A stretch of 64,000 nt of DNA from Botrytis cinerea B05.10 (taxonomy: Eukaryota; Ascomycota; Leotiomycetes; Helotiales; Sclerotiniaceae): the NCBI RefSeq assembly GCF_000143535.2, contig NC_037322.1, forward strand, positions 62,001 to 126,000. Reading direction: 5' to 3'. The notes beneath the pieces were generated by a model, which did no database searches, was not told the DNA's origin, and worked only from the letters and a program-made list of their open reading frames with translations. Of this stretch, positions 54,615 to 64,000 are shown in pieces; position 1 is the stretch's first letter, and every line of letters begins with the position of its first letter. A program made the translations under genes and the position numbers.

Positions 54615-57086
54615 TTAATGTCCTGCCACTTCCTCTTCGGCCCAACCATTGAGTCCATGTCCTTGTCCATCAATGCCAAGTCCATACCCGCTGTTGAAAC
54701 CTCCATTGCCTAGACCACCAGAGAAAGAACTTTGATATTGATGTCCTCTACCTCTTGGGTTTCCCTGCTGCTCTCCGTTTCCATTACCATCTGGTTGTGC
54801 GAAAACAGGGAGAGAAACAGCCCTACTGTGACTTCCTCTGGCTGGAGCCAACAATCCATTCATGGTGGGTGCTCCAGATGATTGGAAACCATTCGTGTTG
54901 CTAATACTTGCGCTTGAACCATGTCCATTCGATTGTGGTTGCTGAATATTCATTTCATCCATGTTACCACCGCCGTACAAAGCAGCTTGTTGCGCTGCAA
55001 GAACTTGTTGCTGCTGTTGTTGAAGAGCTGCAACAGAGTATGGATCAAGATTTTGTTGTTGTTGTTGTTGAGCTTGTTGAGAAACTTGGTTGAGGTACAT
55101 GGTCAAAGGATTGTTACTTCCAGCGTTAAGAATAGTCGATGGAGTAGATCCCTGTTGTTGCTGTTGTTGCTGTTGCTGTTGGAAATTTCCATTTGATCCA
55201 TTGATTGAACCTGGAGCTACGGAACCCGTAGGTGAAGAACCATTTTGACTGGGTTGAAGACCGCCCGAATGAGGAGGTGAGTTAACACCATCACCGCGCG
55301 GAGATTGGGATTGTTGGACCTGTCGTGGAGGATTTCCACATCGATCTTTTCCAAAGTTGACTTTGAATCGACGGTACTCTTCCTTGCCTCGGATGGCCTC
55401 AATTGCCTTGATAGCGTTTGCAATGTTGGTGAAGTTGACAAAGGCGCAGCTCTTCTCTCGAAGTGTGTTGACCAATTCAATCTCACCATATTCAGAGAAA
55501 TCTTGTCTCAATCTCTCTTCAGTCCATGATTCGTCCAAGTTACCAATGTAAACATTTCTTGATGCACCACCACTGACAGCAAGAGCAATTGCAGCAGGAA
55601 GAGCACCAGAGTGTTTTCCCCACCCAATCTTCAATCTTCTATTATGAATCATCAATCCTTGCAAGTTACTCAAAGCATAGAAAGAAGCAGCAGAAGTTGG
55701 ATCAATGAATGTGACAAAGCAAATGTGCTTGTCGGGTATATATCGAATGTGATGTAAAAGACCACCTCTAACAACATTGCAAATTTCTTCGATTGTTGTC
55801 TCCGGATGAATGTTACCAAGGTAAACAGTTCGGTTCCCAAGGTTATTGATTCCACCCGCAGTTGTGGCAACAGCTGCTGCAGCTACAGATTGTTGAGCCA
55901 AAGCATTAGAAATCAAGTCACGATCAGCCCCATTAAGAACATGAGCATACCCTGGTGCGATACCAAGATATTGTGCAGCATTCTGTTGTTGGGTCTTCGA
56001 AACGTAAGCGCAACGATCCTTTCCGTAGTAGACCCGACGTGGTGACTGCCATTTTGCCTCCTGAGGTAACTGAGAGACCGCCTTGATAGCATTTCCAATC
56101 GACAAGAAATGAACAAAACCAATTGCCTTTTCACGAACAATCTTCACTGTATCAATTGGGCCGAATTTTCCAAGATCTTCACGTAGCTCGTCCTCAGTGA
56201 CCTCTTCACCAAGATTTCCCAAATAAACATTTCTCGAAGCACCTGATTGTTGAACGGCAAGAGCGACAGAGGTGGGTACTTGAGAAGGCTTTCCCCAACC
56301 AACCTTGATATCCTGGCCTCTGATAGAAAGCTTCTTCAAAATCGCATCGGAGTGGAAATGTGTGGCAGAACTTCCATCCAAAAATGAGATGAAAGCACAG
56401 TTCTTATCTGGCAAAAGTCGAACAGATTCAATCTGGCCACTTCGGACGTGACCAAGAATTTCTTCTGCGGACGTCTCAGGGGGGATGTTTCCCAAGTAAA
56501 CAGTTCGGCTAGTTCCTGAAACCAAACCTGGTGACATCTGTACTGGAGAGGAAGGGGCCATGCTCATGTTCTGCATCCCGTTGTTCATTTGAGCAAATCC
56601 GCCGGTTGGAGATTGTGGGTTGTAGAATTGAGGTGCGCCATAAGTCGAAGGGGATACCAAGCTCTGGTATAGTTGAGGAGACATGGGCCCAGTTGGGCTC
56701 TGAGGTTGTTGTTGATTCTGCTGTTGCTGTTGGAAGGTTGCATAATTTTGGAATTGGGGACTTTGAAACGCAGAAGGAGTCCCTGGTTGGAATGGACTAC
56801 CAAGAAGAAGCTGTGAAGGTAACAAAGGCGTGAATTGCATATCAAATGCGGTTCCCGGTGTTGTCATATCATTCTGACCTTGTTGACCCATGCTTTGTGT
56901 ATTTATCGAAGGAATGTTCACTCTGCGAGGATGTCTATCACCATAACCACCCATCGAAAACTGATTTGAGCTGTATGCGCCATGAGAGAAGCCCGTATCG
57001 CTGCTGGAGGGCTTAGATGCATGCCCAAAGGGTCTATTCACAGATGTCGCTCCAGATCCGCCATTTTGAGTTTGTGACTCCTGCAT
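54615..57086 (-). CDS. Four-RRM RNA-binding protein, Mrn1/Nrd1-like
   Basis: RNA-binding protein of the group including yeast Mrn1 and fission-yeast Nrd1 (negative regulator of differentiation), acting on mRNAs in cytoplasm and stress granules. Start ATG 57086 ([10 protein letters not shown]), 823 aa; upstream frame codons are non-ATG. Gln/Pro-rich N-terminal third, then four RRMs at about 190, 280, 418 and 508 with RNP2-like [52 protein letters not shown] and [17 protein letters not shown]. The paired pattern ([17 protein letters not shown] twice) is the hallmark of this family. [13 protein letters not shown] closes RRM4, followed by a polyQ-rich tail. Single exon. A long 5' leader probably lies in 57087-57950. 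Confidence 0.9.
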   Translation of the reverse strand: MQESQTQNGGSGATSVNRPFGHASKPSSSDTGFSHGAYSSNQFSMGGYGDRHPRRVNIPSINTQSMGQQGQNDMTTPGTAFDMQFTPLLPSQLLLGSPFQPGTPSAFQSPQFQNYATFQQQQQNQQQPQSPTGPMSPQLYQSLVSPSTYGAPQFYNPQSPTGGFAQMNNGMQNMSMAPSSPVQMSPGLVSGTSRTVYLGNIPPETSAEEILGHVRSGQIESVRLLPDKNCAFISFLDGSSATHFHSDAILKKLSIRGQDIKVGWGKPSQVPTSVALAVQQSGASRNVYLGNLGEEVTEDELREDLGKFGPIDTVKIVREKAIGFVHFLSIGNAIKAVSQLPQEAKWQSPRRVYYGKDRCAYVSKTQQQNAAQYLGIAPGYAHVLNGADRDLISNALAQQSVAAAAVATTAGGINNLGNRTVYLGNIHPETTIEEICNVVRGGLLHHIRYIPDKHICFVTFIDPTSAASFYALSNLQGLMIHNRRLKIGWGKHSGALPAAIALAVSGGASRNVYIGNLDESWTEERLRQDFSEYGEIELVNTLREKSCAFVNFTNIANAIKAIEAIRGKEEYRRFKVNFGKDRCGNPPRQVQQSQSPRGDGVNSPPHSGGLQPSQNGSSPTGSVAPGSINGSNGNFQQQQQQQQQQGSTPSTILNAGSNNPLTMYLNQVSQQAQQQQQQNLDPYSVAALQQQQQQVLAAQQAALYGGGNMDEMNIQQPQSNGHGSSASISNTNGFQSSGAPTMNGLLAPARGSHSRAVSLPVFAQPDGNGNGEQQGNPRGRGHQYQSSFSGGLGNGGFNSGYGLGIDGQGHGLNGWAEEEVAGH

Positions 57087-58550
57087 CCCGAGAAGATGAG
57101 GTGGCAGGACAAAGCTGTCCCGCACAAGAGATGATATTACCGCCGTTTTGAAAGATTAAACTGTGCCTGCAGAGGCACGTTGAAGAACTTTCGGTCTTGA
57201 AGATTGAATGAATCAATTGACCAAAAGATATCCAACTGAAAATTAATCTGCCAAAGATCGCGAGAAGAGTGGATGTGCCGAGAAGTTCAAATTCGAAGTA
57301 TTTGTCTGAAGTGAAGTTTGGATATGTATTAACAAAGCTAGGTATGTAGATATTCGAGGTTGGCTGGAATTGAGAATGTTTGCCGCTACAAACAAATTCT
57401 TGTGTAGATAGAAATATGAATATTAAAATAGGTTCAGTTTGTATACAAGTATTCGAATCGAAAGGAGGAGTTGTCGATGTGAATCGTCGCAAGGTATCTA
57501 TATGGTAGGTGATCGAAGTGTGTTGGATCGAAGGAATGGACGCTTGAAGTTAAGTGAATGCTCGAAGGGCTTTGCTTTGGCCGCAAAGGATTCCAATCGA
57601 AGTAGTGGCCGTTTCAATGCGAAGGCAAATTGGGCAGTTCTGAGAGAAGAGCTTCGAAATATCTGCTCAATGCAAGATTTGAGCGGGTTGTATAGAGAAT
57701 ATTGGAACAATAGGAACAACAAAGAAGTTTGGTCTTTAAAAAAGGAGGTAGACTTTTCGTCAAGCTTAATCGAACAGTTTGGACGAATCGATAAGGACTG
57801 CCTGGAATTCTTTTCTCTGTTCCTCTTCTTCGTCTTTTCAATACACGCTTCTTCTTCTGCTCCTCTTCGTGTCTTCTTCAATTCAATCCTCTTGTCGATA
57901 TTCGAGAATCAAAAGATCAAGAATTAGAGTTGTGAAAGGGTAAAAAAAAAGGGGAATGTAAGTAAGTCAACCCGCTTATTTTAATCTCTCTTGAAATGGG
58001 GACCTGTTGGTGGAAATGATTTCAAAAAAGAGTGTGTTCAAAACGAGTTAACCAAAGAAGGAATAATCGGTATCAAAAATCAACGAAAAAGGAGTACAAC
58101 AGAATTGAACAATATCTTGAAGGAGTTGTGAATTGTTCCAAGCATAATATAAGAAGTAGAGTAATGAAGGAAGATGGAGAGAGGGAGAGGGAGAGGGAGA
58201 GAGAGACTGAGGGGGTGAGAGAGGACTGAAATGAGAAGATAGAGAGCGGGCAAGCAAAGTTAGGATAGAATAGGATGATGAAAAATAACACCCTGGATAA
58301 TTTATCTGAACGAGTGTGGTTTGAGCCAATCAGCGTCTAGAATTGGTGAATAATAGAGGGAAAAAGGGAGGAATTCCTCATTTTAATTAAGCCGAAAGTA
58401 GCTTGGGTCGATGGCTCAATGTGGGATAGTCCGATTTAGCATGGGGTCCTTCCTTTTCCAGAATGATTCCCGCCAGTACCTCACTAGTAGCGAGCTAACA
58501 AGCTACCTAGTGCCTTCGTTAGTTCATTATTACTCTCCCCTTTTACTCGG
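57087..58550. other. Long leader/promoter of the Mrn1/Nrd1-like gene
   Basis: CT-rich on the coding strand to about 57950. Frames on both strands (57034-57492, 57439-57927, 57498-57881) have low-complexity composition and no domain, so I treat them as leader sequence. A GGGAGA-type tract lies at 58171-58206. Confidence 0.45.
58171..58206. repeat. GGGAGA-type purine microsatellite
   Basis: GGAGAGAGGGAGAGGGAGAG-like purine tract upstream of the Mrn1/Nrd1-like gene (CT-rich on its coding strand). Confidence 0.8.
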
Positions 58551-58609
58551 AATATGGAAATGAATGTACGGTATGGGAGGAGATGTGGGAAGGATATGGG
58601 ATGGGATAC

Positions 58610-58671
58610 AAGATGGCATTGGAGATGGCATTGGAGATGGCACGGTACAGTCTGGTGTAGTCTGATGTATG

Positions 58672-58704
<33 letters not shown>

Positions 58705-58710
58705 CTAGTA
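58610..58710. repeat. Two short minisatellites
   Basis: GATGGCATTGGA repeated two to three times (58612-58642), followed by TGGTGTC repeated four times (58674-58702). Confidence 0.75.
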
Positions 58711-59193
58711 TCGTATCTAATCTGCCATCTGCTATAATATGGACAGGATGTCAGGTAGGCACCTCTTGACCATCATGGTTTCACGTTAGGTGCCCGCTAA
58801 CAACATGGTACCTTTTACCCCTGGAAGCCTCCAAGACCGTTTCCAATGGTGGTTGTGCTACCAATATGTTGATGCAATCATCTCAAAATAATCATTGTTT
58901 AGAAACATTTCACCAGAAATTCATTAGATGAAATCACACGGAACCACATGCGCAGGTGTGCACACACACATGCCAATACGATGCACACATGTTCACTCGA
59001 GATATGACAGGACAGAAAGGGAAGAAAGGGACGCTTCTGTCTCTCACGGTCCAGCCAGAAGTATAGTAGTCACAATGCTACCTATAAGCACCCAAAGTGA
59101 GGCGAGGCCAGGCATTTCCAAGATCATCTCGGACCCTTCATATGAGGGACAACTATCATGTAAGCACTCTACGCTACCCAAACTCAAAATGCT
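58711..59193. other. Gene-free stretch
   Basis: Normal composition with CACACA-rich bits near 58960. No supported gene. Confidence 0.4.
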
Positions 59194-60060
59194 ATGTGTG
59201 TCCGGTACATGCATTTCGAGGCATCTGCGCAGAAAGAGCGTCAAGATGTCAAATCATTTTTCATTTCGGTCATCACAGCCTACCAATACCTAACATACAG
59301 AATCCTCCATAGCCGCGGCGCATATCTTGGGACCTCCATGTTGATACAAACAGAGGCACGAAGCCATAGCCATAGCCATAACCACAATCATGTACGATAT
59401 GTCAAACAAAGAACTCGGTCTTTTTCATTTTCTCAGCATTCTCACACTGATCCAATCGCAGCACCAACAATACATTCTAGACTTTATTACTATGGAGAAG
59501 GCCCAAAGGAGCAAATCCATTACGACTGTGTGTTGATTCTTGAAGCGCAGTATGGAGAAAAACAGCACACGATATGCACTTATGGATCTCGCATCGAATT
59601 CGTGGTTAATCTTCATTCATCAATCCAGGGTCCAAATCCATCGACTCCATACGATCTCCAACACCGCCCATGGGTTGTCCTCGTTTCTGCACGCGATAGG
59701 CATAAAATCCTCGATAAATTCTCGACTACCCACCGACTTTTCCAGCTCTTCTGCTTTGAGGGCATGCTCCAGAGATCATGCGAGCACAAAAGATTTATAT
59801 TCTCCGAAGTGATCGATGTCTCCATTCAATCCATTGTCCAATTCTTTGATGCCGATTCTGAGAGTCTCATCCCATGTCTATCCAATCAGCTGTGTAAATC
59901 CAATGATACCGCTTCACTTCTGAGAGATTCATTAGCCATCCCAACAAAAGTTCCTCAGCCCTCAAAGAACAGATGTCATTCTATTCAACCCTCGGCCCCA
60001 CCCATCCCTTCTAGTATCTACTGTTGCTTCCCATACAATACGAACAATCGATGCACTTAG
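59194..60060 (+). CDS. Hypothetical protein, 288-codon open frame
   Basis: An uninterrupted frame from ATG 59194 to TAG 60060. It has a short His/Ser repeat (SHSHSHNHNH, about 58-67) and otherwise no domain I recognise. Length without stops in normal-composition DNA argues for reality, but amino-acid content is odd (Cys/His/Ser rich) and the first 90 residues look non-coding; the more protein-like part is about 95-215 (YYYGEGPKEQIHYDCVLILE, RPWVVLVSARDRHKILDKFS). It may be a chance frame or exon of a gene with a different start. Confidence 0.3.
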   Translation: MCVRYMHFEASAQKERQDVKSFFISVITAYQYLTYRILHSRGAYLGTSMLIQTEARSHSHSHNHNHVRYVKQRTRSFSFSQHSHTDPIAAPTIHSRLYYYGEGPKEQIHYDCVLILEAQYGEKQHTICTYGSRIEFVVNLHSSIQGPNPSTPYDLQHRPWVVLVSARDRHKILDKFSTTHRLFQLFCFEGMLQRSCEHKRFIFSEVIDVSIQSIVQFFDADSESLIPCLSNQLCKSNDTASLLRDSLAIPTKVPQPSKNRCHSIQPSAPPIPSSIYCCFPYNTNNRCT

Positions 60061-61533
60061 GCGCCAGAACACTCAGATGCGCAGATTTAATCTCCAGAAT
60101 ATTGCTGAGATAATACGGATGGATGGATGTATATCCAGGATGGCCAAGTACTTACAGGCTACGTACATGTCTATGTAGTATCGACAACGGATCCCAAGTC
60201 TCAAGATGCAGCCCTGAACCTTCCTAGGTAGCTATGCATAACTGTACTCCGTATGTATGTAGAGTAGCACATTGCGATATGTCACACTGGTCTGTCATTA
60301 ATTCTGAAAATTTTTAAGTATACTTTTGCTGCTAAAGTCATAGGTAGCCGTTCTCAAAAACGTCTTTCAACGTTTTTCAAAACATCCCTTACGTCTCAAC
60401 GCGACCGGTTTGACAAATTACAGCCTCAGTGAAAACCAGCCACATTTATTATAATCACCATCAGAAGTAGTATTTCCTTCCCATTCATCTCCATTGGCAG
60501 TCAATCGTACACAGTACCTTCAGCTACCCACAACCTCCAATCTCTCTCCCATTACACCTCCCTCCTTCACCTCCTTCCTTCCACCCATCCTTCCAGAACA
60601 TTACACCACCTCCTTCCACCCATCAGCAATCACACAAACCTTCGATCTCCAAGGATTTCCCCTATCTACCTACAGTACCAAGTAAGGAACATCATCCGAG
60701 CCAATAGGTCCAAGCTCTCGTGGCTTGTTCGTGAAACAACTTCCCGTGACTCGTGATAGTAGTGTAGTGTATTGTAGCTTAATGATTGTCCACTCGCCAC
60801 CAACTAATATAACTACGAGTAATTAAAACGGAAAATATTGAGATCTAAATTGAAAACATGCCTATTAATAGATATCGATCTATAATCTCCAAGGTGTAAT
60901 TAGCAGATGAATACAAAGGAGTCTCAAAATTGTATATCTAGAGTCTCCCCCGAGCAGCCTATCAAGAAGCTTCCAGATTTGAGATATACAGAATTGATAA
61001 TTTACCTCTCTATATACACATACATAAACTTGACATCAAATAACATTTCTATTTTTCCTATGCTACATACCCAACTCAAGTCTGAGGATCAAACTATCAA
61101 ATTTGCTCCACACGTTTGAAATTCTTACTTCTGATGCCCGCCCACCTCCTTTCCCTTCGCTTACTCACGCCCTCTTAATTACCATTGCATTGCATTTCTA
61201 GCGGTGTTTCTTCATCGGAAATTGTACAATGTGAAAATTGATTAGCTTTATATGTGATTGTCTCTAATGTCCAAAGTCTAACAAGCCCTCATGGAGCTTT
61301 TGAGAAGTCAGACATGGAAGTTCTGATGTTACAATGTTGACTTTATTCAAACTGTTAAGATTCGCAATGTATACATAGAGTTGGAAACGGGTCAAAAATC
61401 AGATGATCTATCATTCATTCGTTTAACGCTTAATGAAACGTAAATCTGCTGGCTCTGCTATCGATATCATCCATTCGCCGCAACTTTTCCCTTCAAGTTG
61501 ATTCATTCTCACCACCAGCCATGATCCATTGCT
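60061..61533. other. Intergenic region of about 1.5 kb
   Basis: No supported gene; frames at 60494 and 60907 are short and lack context. The right end is the 3' flank of AsnRS. Confidence 0.5.
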
Positions 61534-63393
61534 CTAAGGCTTGCAACGGCCCATAAATCTTGGGTACAAACAACATGTACGGACTGAATGTTGTTTACAG
61601 ATCCAAGCGATGAATCTTTCAAGACCTAATCCGTAACCACCATGAGGAGATGTACCATACCTATTTTACTGTTAGTTAATTTGTGCATTCATAGTTTAGA
61701 AGAAATATGGTCAGGGGGTACACGCAATTGTAGGGGAAAGAAGAAGGGGTGTAACGTACTTTCTCTGTTCAGTGTACCAGTAATACTCCTTAGGACTAAT
61801 GCCCTCACGCTCATATGCAGCCATCAATTCTTCATAACCTTCCATTCTCATACTACCACCTACAATCTCACCAACACCTGGCATCAAAACATCCACACTC
61901 TCAGTAACTCTTGGATCTTGGGGATCTTTCTTCATGTAAAAGGCCTTAATTTCAACTGGGAAATGTGTGAGAAGAATGGGCAAGTTAATGATATCCGTCA
62001 TCCTTCTTTCAGCAGCCTCAGCGATATCATCACCGAAGACATGTGGGTTGCCCTCTTCGTTGAGAATAGGGGGGTCTTGTGCGTTGAGCCAGTCAATGGC
62101 ATCCGAGTAGCGCATGCGCTTGAATGGACGGGCTGGAGCTTGGAATTCTGGGTTGAGCTCCTTGATGTAGCCGGCGATCTCTGGGTCGGCCATAATGGTA
62201 CTAATGACAGTGCTGATCATCTCTTCCAGATGATCTAGAAGATCATCGAAATCAATGAAATCTAATTCAGCCTCAACGTGAGTATATTCGGACAAATGAC
62301 GACGGGTCAGGGATTTCTCTGCACGGAAGGATTTTTCGATACAGTAAACGTTTCCGAGACTTGGAATACCAGTTTCGAGATAAAGTTGAGATGATTGAGT
62401 AAGATATGTCTTCTCTCCGTAGTAGTCCAATTCAAACAAAGTAGAACCACCCTCAACTTGTGTTTGAACGAATGCAGGTGGACTAATCTTGGTGAAGTAC
62501 ATCTCCTTATATGCCTTTGCGAATGCCCATTCGACTGCAGAACGAACCTTCATAACTGAAGAAGCGGTATCTCCACGGAGGACAAGGTGACGGTTGTCCA
62601 ACATAGAGGACTCCCATTGATCTTGTTGATGAGAAATCTTGTTAGTGATAGCATCGGCATCAGATGGAGATGTGCCAATGACTTTGTAGTAATCGACATG
62701 TAATTCGCGGTCATCTGGAGCCGATTGACCAGCAAGAACCTTTCGCATCTCTCCGTAGAGAGTAAGAGAAGTACCTTGTGCGAAAGTGAGAGCATCGTAT
62801 GTCTTGGTTAGGTCACCTTGCAAGATACATTGTAAGTGCCCATATCCATCAACCAATGTAATGAAGGTAGCCTGCTTTTGTTCTCTCAATCTGTGAATGC
62901 GACCTGAAACCTTAACACGGGTACCCTTCTTTTCGCCCTCACCCAATTCAATATCTTTGCGCATAATCTTGATCTTGACTGCTGGTGGTAATGAGGCGTC
63001 TTCGGTAAGAACAATCTTTTTCGAATCTTCGAGTGTCTTGAGTCTTGCATCATCCTTCTCCTTCTCGGCGGCAGCCATCTGTTGTTGCTTCACAAACTTC
63101 TTCTTGTGTGCATCCAAGGCATTTTGTGCCTTCTTAATAGCAGCCTTGGCTGGATCTTTCCATACCAATCGCTCTGATGGATCACCATCTGCGCTCACGG
63201 CATTAGTTGTTGAGGCTCTTGATTGATATTTTCCTCCCTCGCTCCCACCATGTTGGATATAGGCGTATGCTAAAGACTTGTAAGGCTTGCTTTCAGCACC
63301 AGTGGCTGATTGATCATCTTGGCCAACATCAGTATCGATATAGATCGCATCCGTCTTCAGAGTTCTATCTGCGAGTTCTTGAAGTGCGGCCAT
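61534..63393 (-). CDS. Cytosolic asparaginyl-tRNA synthetase
   Basis: Class IIb synthetase charging tRNA-Asn with asparagine in the cytosol. Two exons: 63393-61760 and 61660-61534, joined over a 99-nt intron (GTACGT..AATAG); 1761 nt, 586 aa, family-typical. Start ATG 63393 ([20 protein letters not shown]); the frame upstream has no ATG. Eukaryote-type Lys/Ala-rich helical extension (about 80-120), OB-fold anticodon-binding domain ([19 protein letters not shown], about 155), motif 2 [25 protein letters not shown] block (about 357-377, with the Arg for ATP), and motif 3 [13 protein letters not shown] in exon 2 followed by [13 protein letters not shown], the usual C-terminus. [13 protein letters not shown] depends on the splice, confirming it. 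Confidence 0.95.
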
Positions 63394-64000
63394 GGTTATC
63401 GCGTTTGGGTGTTCAAAATTGTTTTGCAAGTTTGGAGGGGAGGGGAACTTATTATTATTTGGTGGGGGAATTTATGCTTCTAATAATTATTGGAGTCATC
63501 AAAACAATTCAATTGGTGAGTCAGAAGGGGAGCTGATAAGAGATCAAGGTAAGGGTCACACCGCAAACCACAAAATGCTCTCTTCAAAATTCCGTATCAA
63601 ATTGATCAATCATTATTTTGCATTTAAGCCGCTGATGTTATTCTTACTGTACATTCATTTAATCTATAAACAGTTTTAGTCTCTATCAAATCTATCGTCG
63701 ACAGTATCATCGAGCTCTAAAGTGTGAGCAGCTTCCTACATTCCTTCCTTGAGTCTGTGATGTTGATACGCGAGCAATCGGGCGCTTGAAGAGCCGACTT
63801 TGACTCTTTTATTAGTGAACGGAAGCTAACGGAACTGACCGACCGACCGACCGACCGACCGATGTGATCAGGAACCAATTTACGCGGTAAAGCTAACGAC
63901 TAGGTAGAAACGCGTAGTTTGATTTTCAATGACGCGACGGGATGCCTACCAGGTAGAATTTATTGTTTCTGTGATATCTCTCTATCTATGTCAGTGGAAA
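63394..64000. other. Upstream region of AsnRS
   Basis: Promoter side; no gene start is seen before the window ends. Contains the CCGA microsatellite. Confidence 0.5.
63836..63862. repeat. (GACC)n microsatellite
   Basis: About six and a half GACC units in a row, about 440 bp upstream of the AsnRS start. Confidence 0.85.

Noticed and set aside
57439..57927. 162-codon plus-strand frame and overlapping minus-strand frames upstream of the Mrn1/Nrd1-like gene
   Set aside because: Low-complexity leader sequence, no domain, and frames on both strands are equally open.
61642..62238. 198-codon frame antisense to AsnRS
   Set aside because: Shadow of a strongly supported conserved gene and crosses its intron.

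Overview
The window looks like a chromosome arm of a filamentous ascomycete (Pezizomycotina). A leotiomycete such as a Sclerotiniaceae member fits the gene content, but that placement is inference. The reasons are short fungal introns (about 50-80 nt, GT..AG), typical Pezizomycotina single-copy genes (SNX41-type sorting nexin, four-RRM Mrn1/Nrd1 protein, cytosolic AsnRS, QutD-like permease), and very AT-rich tracts made of C-to-T/G-to-A decayed transposons, as left by repeat-induced point mutation (RIP). No rRNA, tRNA or CRISPR array was recognised.

The window has two halves. Positions 1 to about 42.7 kb are a transposon graveyard. It opens with a nearly complete medium-chain reductase gene, then a handful of broken metabolic genes (reductase, 2-oxoglutarate/Fe(II) oxygenase, enoyl-CoA hydratase) among MITEs. 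From 12.6 to 40.3 kb there is a nested stack. A decayed minus-strand Ty1/copia element is interrupted by a decayed minus-strand chromovirus (14440-29388, TSD ATTTA). That in turn is interrupted by a young, intact plus-strand chromovirus (18585-25016, identical 480-bp LTRs) and an intact pogo-type element (25514-27365). Three apparently identical 1854-bp Fot1-like elements (2532-4385, 29864-31717, 36806-38659) sit in the same landscape with no RIP damage. A decayed copy of the second pogo element (34700-36532) and a decayed plus-strand copia fragment complete the stack.

From about 42.7 kb the composition becomes ordinary and genes reappear: a broken unknown gene, a GPR1/FUN34/YaaH acetate-transporter-family gene (five exons), a small four-helix membrane protein, a QutD-like MFS permease (five exons), SNX41 (five exons), a Mrn1/Nrd1-like RNA-binding protein and cytosolic asparaginyl-tRNA synthetase (two exons). 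I reconstructed the exon structures by hand; each gives an intact frame and a family-typical length. These are independent housekeeping or transport genes, not a pathway.

The most interesting signals are: (1) an antisense Zn2Cys6-plus-coiled-coil gene inside the young chromovirus, with a decayed counterpart in the old one; (2) a 29-bp quasi-palindrome at the same spacing in every chromovirus LTR, inside both chromovirus coding regions and beside the copia LTR; (3) pogo TIRs and MITE ends that share a layout of an 8-9 bp tip plus two tandem 17-mers while differing in 17-mer sequence; (4) a possible self-primed primer-binding site.
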